Below are positions 13,843 through 18,321 of a stretch of DNA of 18,321 nucleotides, in pieces. Source of the DNA: an uncultured Porphyromonas sp. (GTDB lineage: Bacteria; Bacteroidota; Bacteroidia; Bacteroidales; Porphyromonadaceae); contig CAMXXM010000005.1 in assembly GCA_947253195.1 (NCBI GenBank), forward strand, positions 1-18,321, given 5' to 3'. A model generated the notes under the pieces. That model had not been told where the DNA came from, made no database searches, and saw nothing but the letters and a program-made list of their open reading frames with translations. The stretch's first letter is position 1. Every line of letters begins with the position of its first letter. The translations under genes were made by a program, and so were the position numbers.

Positions 13843-16075
13843 GAGTGTCGCGGCCCTCGCTGCCACCCTACTCTCAATCCTTTGCGCTCTCGCCCATGGG
13901 CAGGAGCGCCTTGTGGGGTATGTGGATCCCTTCATCGGGACCACCAACTTTGGCACCACCAATCCCGGTGCCCGGTGCCCGTGGGGGATTATGTCTGTCA
14001 CACCCTTCAATGTCATGGGCTCGGACAGCAATACCTATGACAAAGATAGTCGCTGGTGGAGTACACCATACGAGTGGACCAATTCCTTCCTCACCGGCTT
14101 TGCGCACGTCAATCTAAGTGGCGTCGGCTGCCCGGATATGAGCTCCCTCCTGCTGATGGCGACGACCGGGTCGCTCGAACCGGACTACCACAAGTATGGG
14201 ACCGCCTACAGTGAGGAGCGTGCCGAGCCGGGATACTATGCCGTCCGGCTTGATCGCTACGGCATCTCTGCCGAGCTCACCTCCACTCTAAGGACCGGAG
14301 TGAGTCGCTTCACCTTCCCCGCCGGAGAGAGTCACTTGCTGCTCAATCTCGGTGAAGGGTTGACGAATGAGTCGGGGGCTTTCCTTAGGCGAAAGAGCGC
14401 GACTGAGATCGAGGGGATGAAGCTGCTGGGAAACTTCTGCTACGATGTTCCCCAGGCGGTCTATCCGATCTACTTTGCCCTCCGTGTGTCCAAAGCACCA
14501 AAGCAGACCGGCTGGTGGAAGCATCAGCGCCCGATGACTGCCGAGGCGGAGTGGGACCAACACGCCGGCAGGTATAAAGTCTACACAAAGTATGGACGGG
14601 AGATTGCCGGAGACGACATAGGCGCTTACTTCACCTACGAGACAAGTGAGGGAGAGTCGATCGAAGTCCGACTTGCCGTCTCTTTCGTCAGCACTGAGAA
14701 CGCTTGGCAAAATATGGAGGCGGAGACGGCGAAACTCTCTTTTGCGCAACTTCGGGAGCGTGCCTCCTCAAGCTGGGAAAGGGAGCTGAGTCGCATCATC
14801 GTAGAGGGCGGTACTGAGGAGCAGCGAAGGGTCTTCTACACTGCACTCTACCACACGATGATCCAGCCAAGCATCCTCCAGGATGTCAACGGTCAGTACC
14901 CGACTATGGAGAGCGACAGTGTGGGGCAGACGGCACACGACCGGTATACCATCTTCTCTCTATGGGACACCTACCGCAACGTCCATCAGCTGATGACGCT
15001 GGCATATCCTGAGCGGCAGCTCGATATGGTTCGGTCGATGATTGATATGTACCGCGAGGGGGGCTGGCTACCTCGCTGGGAGCTGATCGGGCGTGAGACG
15101 CTTACGATGGAGGGGGACCCCGCTATACCGGTGATCGTCGACTCGTGGCTCAAGGGGCTGAGAGGCTACGACATAGAGACCGCCTATGAGGCGATGCTTA
15201 AGTCTGCCACCCTGCCGAGTGAGGCAAATCTCATTAGGAGCGACAACGATGACTACCTCCGGCTCGGCTACGTGCCTCTGCGAGGAAAGTACGACAACTC
15301 TGTCTCCCATGCGCTTGAGTACTACGTGGCAGACCATGCACTGAGCATCCTCGCTGACTCACTCGGGCACGGGGAGGAGGCTGAGCGCTTTTACAAGCAA
15401 AGCCTCGGCTACAGACACTACTTTGATCCGGCGACAAAGACGCTTCGACCTAAGCTGCCGGACGGCTCTTTCCTATCGCCCTACGACCCTAAGCTGGGGA
15501 AGAACTTTGAGCCCAATCCCGGATTTCACGAAGGTTGCGCGTGGAATTACGCTTTCTTCGTCCCCCACGACATCCCCGGGCTGGTCCGTCTCCACGGCGG
15601 GCGAAAAGCCTTTGTCCGTCACCTGCAGAGCGTCTTTGACGATGGGCACTACGACCCCTCCAATGAGCCGGACATTGCCTATCCCTACCTCTTCACCTAC
15701 TTCAGCGGTGAGGAGTGGAGGACACAGCACTTAGTTAGCGAATTGCTGGCGAAGCACTTCCACACAGCTCCCGATGGAATCCCGGGGAATGACGATACCG
15801 GGACAATGTCCGCTTGGGCAGTCTTCTCCATGATGGGCTTCTACCCCGATGTACCCGGCGTACCTGAGTATGCCCTGACGGCACCCACCTTTGACCGGAT
15901 CACAATTCGGCTTGACCCGACTTGGTATGGCTCCGACCGCTTGGTGATTGAGGGGGCTCCTCGGGATGCGAAGAGCTATGTCAAGGGGATCCGCTTCAAT
16001 GGCAAGCCTCTCAAGCACCACAGGATCTCTCACGAGATGCTGCGACAGGGTGGCGTGCTGAGTTACGAGTACTAA
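13835..16075 (+). CDS. GH92 family alpha-mannosidase (exported)
   Basis: 746-residue calcium-dependent exo-alpha-mannosidase family protein. A signal peptide covers about 1-22 ([20 protein letters not shown], cleavage near AHG/Q), placing it in the periplasm or at the outer membrane. The mature N-terminus has the family opening [10 protein letters not shown]. The catalytic region shows [17 protein letters not shown] (proposed acid Glu566), [12 protein letters not shown] (609-620) and [11 protein letters not shown] (651-661, base-assisting aspartates). Such enzymes trim mannose from high-mannose N-glycans or yeast mannan; linkage preference cannot be fixed here. ATG at 13835 is chosen over a TTG at 13823 because it gives a normal signal peptide; it overlaps the phosphorylase stop by 8 bp. 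No SusC/SusD pair or other glycosidase is adjacent, unusual for Bacteroidota glycan enzymes. Confidence 0.93.
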   Translation: MHKSVAALAATLLSILCALAHGQERLVGYVDPFIGTTNFGTTNPGARCPWGIMSVTPFNVMGSDSNTYDKDSRWWSTPYEWTNSFLTGFAHVNLSGVGCPDMSSLLLMATTGSLEPDYHKYGTAYSEERAEPGYYAVRLDRYGISAELTSTLRTGVSRFTFPAGESHLLLNLGEGLTNESGAFLRRKSATEIEGMKLLGNFCYDVPQAVYPIYFALRVSKAPKQTGWWKHQRPMTAEAEWDQHAGRYKVYTKYGREIAGDDIGAYFTYETSEGESIEVRLAVSFVSTENAWQNMEAETAKLSFAQLRERASSSWERELSRIIVEGGTEEQRRVFYTALYHTMIQPSILQDVNGQYPTMESDSVGQTAHDRYTIFSLWDTYRNVHQLMTLAYPERQLDMVRSMIDMYREGGWLPRWELIGRETLTMEGDPAIPVIVDSWLKGLRGYDIETAYEAMLKSATLPSEANLIRSDNDDYLRLGYVPLRGKYDNSVSHALEYYVADHALSILADSLGHGEEAERFYKQSLGYRHYFDPATKTLRPKLPDGSFLSPYDPKLGKNFEPNPGFHEGCAWNYAFFVPHDIPGLVRLHGGRKAFVRHLQSVFDDGHYDPSNEPDIAYPYLFTYFSGEEWRTQHLVSELLAKHFHTAPDGIPGNDDTGTMSAWAVFSMMGFYPDVPGVPEYALTAPTFDRITIRLDPTWYGSDRLVIEGAPRDAKSYVKGIRFNGKPLKHHRISHEMLRQGGVLSYEY

Positions 16076-16078
16076 GTT

Positions 16079-17332
16079 ATGAGCTTGGAGCGAAGTATTG
16101 CGCGGAAATTCCTCTACAGCGAGAGTGAGAAACCCCGGCTGCGACCGGTGGTAAAGGTCTCGACCGTAGGGATCGCCTTGGGGATCCTGCTGATACTGAT
16201 CTCTTTCTTCATCATTGACGGCTTCAAGCAGGAGATACGGAGCAAGATCGATGGCTTTATCGGCAGTGTGAAGATCTCCAACCCGGACAATACATTCAAT
16301 AGGTACACTGTACCGCTGGATCTCCCAGAGGGTCTGACCGACAGTCTGACGGCGATCGCCCGAAGCCGTGACCCCAAGGCGGCTGTCTATACCTTTGCCG
16401 ATGAGATGAGCCTGATTAAGGTCGACTCCACCTTCCGTGCAGTCGCCTTCCATGGCGTGGACTCACTCTTCAATGCTGACTTCTTCGCGAAGTATATGGT
16501 CGAGGGAGAGATCCCAGGCTTTAGGGGCGAGTCGGATGAGGAGGTGCTGATGTCGACGACACTGGCACGGCTCTTTGACCTTAAGGTGGGCGACCGCTGT
16601 CTCTCCTACTTTACGGACGGGGAGAGCTTCAAGGTACGACGTCTCACAATAGCCGGGCTTTTTTACACCGGATTTGAGGAGTACGATCAAGCGCTACTGG
16701 TGGGGGATATTCGGTTGGTTCGGTCCGTTGCCGGCTTCGGCGGCAACCAAGTGGGTGGCGTGCAGATCCACCTGACCGACCACAAGCAGGTGGGGACCGT
16801 CTTCGATCGTTGCTATGACTACTTAGCGGCCCGCAACGGACAGTATCAGGAGCGATACACGATGTTCACCTCAGAGGAGCTCTACCCCGGGGTCTTCAGC
16901 TGGCTCAGTCTCTTGGACGCAAATGTCTATATGATCCTTGCGCTGATGATCATCGTCGCCAGCATCACGATGATCACCGGCATCATCGTCCTTGTGCTGG
17001 AGAAGGTGCGCGCCATCGCTCTCCTAAAGACGCTCGGTCAGTCGGATAGGTCGCTGCGGAGGGTATTCCTACACATATCGGCATTCGTGCTTGGCCGAGG
17101 GGTGCTGTGGGGTAATACTCTTGCGCTGCTCCTTGCCAGCATACAGATGACCTGGAAGCCACTTAAGCTTGACCCCTCACAGTACTACACCGCCTATGTG
17201 CCGATGGAGATCCGCTGGGAGACCCTTCTCTTCACCAATCTCATCATCATCGTCGCCATTCTGCTCCTGGTGCTGATCCCCACACGGGTAATCGGTAAGA
17301 TCCACCCGGCGCAGGTCCTAAGATTTGAGTAA
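16079..17332 (+). CDS. FtsX-like (LolC/E-type) ABC transporter permease
   Basis: 417-residue inner-membrane protein with the MacB/LolE/FtsX layout. TM1 is at 26-47, a large periplasmic domain covers about 48-280, and three more helices lie near 284-308, 331-357 and 385-402. The cytoplasmic loop EKVRAIALLKTLGQS (308-322) is the conserved segment of this superfamily that contacts the ATPase, and the C-terminus PAQVLRFE is also typical. Similarity is closest to lipoprotein-releasing LolC/LolE proteins, so it may help move lipoproteins to the outer membrane; that is inference. No ATPase gene (LolD-like) lies in the window, so its partner must be encoded elsewhere. The ATG is 3 bp after the GH92 stop. 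Confidence 0.88.
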   Translation: MSLERSIARKFLYSESEKPRLRPVVKVSTVGIALGILLILISFFIIDGFKQEIRSKIDGFIGSVKISNPDNTFNRYTVPLDLPEGLTDSLTAIARSRDPKAAVYTFADEMSLIKVDSTFRAVAFHGVDSLFNADFFAKYMVEGEIPGFRGESDEEVLMSTTLARLFDLKVGDRCLSYFTDGESFKVRRLTIAGLFYTGFEEYDQALLVGDIRLVRSVAGFGGNQVGGVQIHLTDHKQVGTVFDRCYDYLAARNGQYQERYTMFTSEELYPGVFSWLSLLDANVYMILALMIIVASITMITGIIVLVLEKVRAIALLKTLGQSDRSLRRVFLHISAFVLGRGVLWGNTLALLLASIQMTWKPLKLDPSQYYTAYVPMEIRWETLLFTNLIIIVAILLLVLIPTRVIGKIHPAQVLRFE

Positions 17333-17355
17333 AACCAAAGAGTATATAAAATAAA

Positions 17356-17838
17356 ATGTCTACAACCAATCTCAGTAACTACGACCCCACGACCATCCCC
17401 GATGCGACGGGCAAGCGAATCGCTCTCGTCGTCTCGGAGTGGAACGATCAGGTCACCAATAGTATGGCACAGGGCGCCATCGACACACTCAAGGAGTATG
17501 GCGTGCGAGAGGAGGATATCCTCGTGGAGTATGTGCCCGGAAGCTTTGAGCTCATCTACGGCTGCAACCGAATGCTACAGACAGAGGAGCTCGATGCGAT
17601 CCTCGCAATCGGCTGCATCGTCCAGGGTGAGACGCCCCACTTCGATTACCTGAGTCAAGCGGTTGCCGTCAATCTCGGTAAGCTCAATGCCGACACTATT
17701 GACGTGCCAATCATCTTTGGTGTCCTCACCACCAATACCATGGAGCAGGCGACTGACCGCTCCGGTGGCAAGCACGGCAATAAGGGCATCGAGGCAGCTG
17801 TCACTGCCCTGAAGCTCATCGGTCGCTTTGGCAAATAA
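17356..17838 (+). CDS. ribH: 6,7-dimethyl-8-ribityllumazine synthase
   Basis: Penultimate enzyme of riboflavin synthesis: condenses 5-amino-6-ribitylaminouracil with 3,4-dihydroxy-2-butanone 4-phosphate (EC 2.5.1.78). The 160-residue length fits. Visible motifs are SEWND (27-31, the aromatic Trp29 stacking on substrate), PGSFEL (61-66, usually PGAFE), GETPHFDYL (91-99, catalytic His95), FGVLTTNT (121-128), DR (134-135) and GNKGIEAA (141-148). Other rib genes are absent, so the pathway is scattered in this genome. It is the last gene of the plus-strand run, 23 bp after the permease in an AT-rich gap without a Shine-Dalgarno sequence, and a strong terminator follows. Confidence 0.96.
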   Translation: MSTTNLSNYDPTTIPDATGKRIALVVSEWNDQVTNSMAQGAIDTLKEYGVREEDILVEYVPGSFELIYGCNRMLQTEELDAILAIGCIVQGETPHFDYLSQAVAVNLGKLNADTIDVPIIFGVLTTNTMEQATDRSGGKHGNKGIEAAVTALKLIGRFGK

Positions 17839-17858
17839 GCACAGCGGCGTACTATGAG

Positions 17859-17890
17859 AAAAGGCTTCCGCAGTTGCAGAGGCCTTTTTT
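17859..17890. terminator. Bidirectional intrinsic terminator between ribH and the chromate transporter gene
   Basis: AAAAGGCTTC (17859-17868) pairs with GAGGCCTTTT (17879-17888), giving a 10-bp stem with one wobble pair around a 10-nt loop, followed by TT. The A-run on the left and the T-run on the right give an RNA hairpin with a U-tract in both directions, fitting two convergent genes whose stops lie 53 bp apart. Confidence 0.88.
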
Positions 17891-17891
17891 C

Positions 17892-18321
17892 TTATACATA
17901 GATGAGATACCCGGCCAGTCCGGAGAGGATCATCAGCAGGATCGGATGGACCCATCGCTTGAGCATACAGACGAGACAGGCGAGGAAGAGGACGATACTC
18001 CAGACATCAATGAAGTTATCCGGAGTCATCAGGAGCAGAGCAGCTGAGGCGATGAGACCCGCCGTCACCGGTCTGATGCCGACAAAGAGTCCCTGCACAT
18101 GCTTATTGTCGATGAAGCGTCTGTAGGCATGACTGATGAGGAAGCAGAGGACAAAGGAGGGAAACATCACCGCCAGCGTGGCCACAACAGAGCCGAGCAC
18201 ACTCCCCCCCGTGACGGTATAGCCAATATAAGTGGCGCTATTGATCCCGATCCGACCAGGTGTCACCTGCGAGATGGCGACGCTGTCGGTGAATTCCTGC
18301 ATCGTCAGCCAGTGGTAGTGC
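17892..18321 (-). CDS. Chromate transporter, ChrA half-protein (5' end beyond the window)
   Basis: Inner-membrane protein of the CHR family; 142 C-terminal residues are visible. The frame is open to the right edge: reading in from the edge, HYHWLT precedes the Met at 18302, so that Met is internal (compare the family pattern of WLT followed by EF). The family block AISQVTPGRIGINSATYIGY is present, followed by hydrophobic helices near VLGSVVATLAVMFPSFVLCF, AGLIASAALLLM and VWSIVLFLACLVCM. It ends at TAA (17892-17894), about one half of a full ChrA, matching the short paired form common in Bacteroidota; the partner gene would lie just upstream, outside the window. The usual TPGP motif reads TPGR here. 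Substrate may be chromate or another anion; annotation by family only. Confidence 0.85.
   Translation of the reverse strand, partial: HYHWLTMQEFTDSVAISQVTPGRIGINSATYIGYTVTGGSVLGSVVATLAVMFPSFVLCFLISHAYRRFIDNKHVQGLFVGIRPVTAGLIASAALLLMTPDNFIDVWSIVLFLACLVCMLKRWVHPILLMILSGLAGYLIYV

Noticed and set aside
18300..18302. ATG at 18302 (minus strand) as the true start of the chromate transporter
   Set aside because: The frame stays open to the window edge and the upstream residues HYHWLT fit the family, so the gene is cut by the window.

Overview
The window reads as a contig end from a member of the Bacteroidota, most likely Bacteroidales and possibly Porphyromonas-like. Support comes from a GLPGLI-family protein beside a CarboxypepD_reg/plug/beta-barrel outer-membrane protein, a GH92 glycosidase, a half-length ChrA-type chromate transporter, start codons with almost no Shine-Dalgarno sequence, and an exact Bacteroidota-type promoter (TTTG, 20-nt spacer, TAnnTTTG). 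The DNA looks GC-rich. Genus is inference only. Bases 1-52 are not biological: they are an untrimmed Illumina Nextera i5 adapter with a 10-nt index, so the contig really begins at 53.

Region 1 (53-6387, + strand) is a histidine-utilisation operon: hutU (5' end lost), ftcD, hutI, fchA, hutH, with gaps of 49, 4, 15 and 16 bp. Together they take histidine to urocanate, imidazolonepropionate and formiminoglutamate. The formimino group is then passed to tetrahydrofolate and deaminated, giving glutamate, ammonia and methenyl-THF. This is the folate-dependent route used in animals, with the two halves of mammalian FTCD as separate genes. The urocanase also has animal-type sequence motifs. Two stem-loops follow hutH (6417-6484).

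Region 2 (6562-10070, - strand) is a two-gene unit: a GLPGLI-family exported protein followed, with a one-base stop/start overlap (TGATG), by an 865-aa TonB-receptor-like outer-membrane barrel. Its substrate and function are unknown. The 262-bp divergent gap (10071-10332) carries promoter-like elements for both directions.

Region 3 (10333-17838, + strand) is a compact six-gene run: M20 dipeptidase, MtaD-type amidohydrolase, purine-nucleoside phosphorylase, exported GH92 alpha-mannosidase, FtsX/LolE-like permease and lumazine synthase (ribH). Gaps are 3 bp, 18 bp, an 8-bp overlap, 3 bp and 23 bp, so it is probably one transcript. MtaD and the phosphorylase make a coherent pair (deaminate an adenine nucleoside, then split the 6-oxopurine nucleoside). 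The other members have no obvious shared pathway. A bidirectional terminator (17859-17890) separates this operon from a convergent chromate-transporter half gene that runs off the right edge.

No tRNA, rRNA, CRISPR array, insertion sequence or phage gene was seen, and no gene-free stretch exceeds 300 bp. I did not find a clearly novel defence or mobile system. The least understood part is the GLPGLI/outer-membrane-barrel pair.
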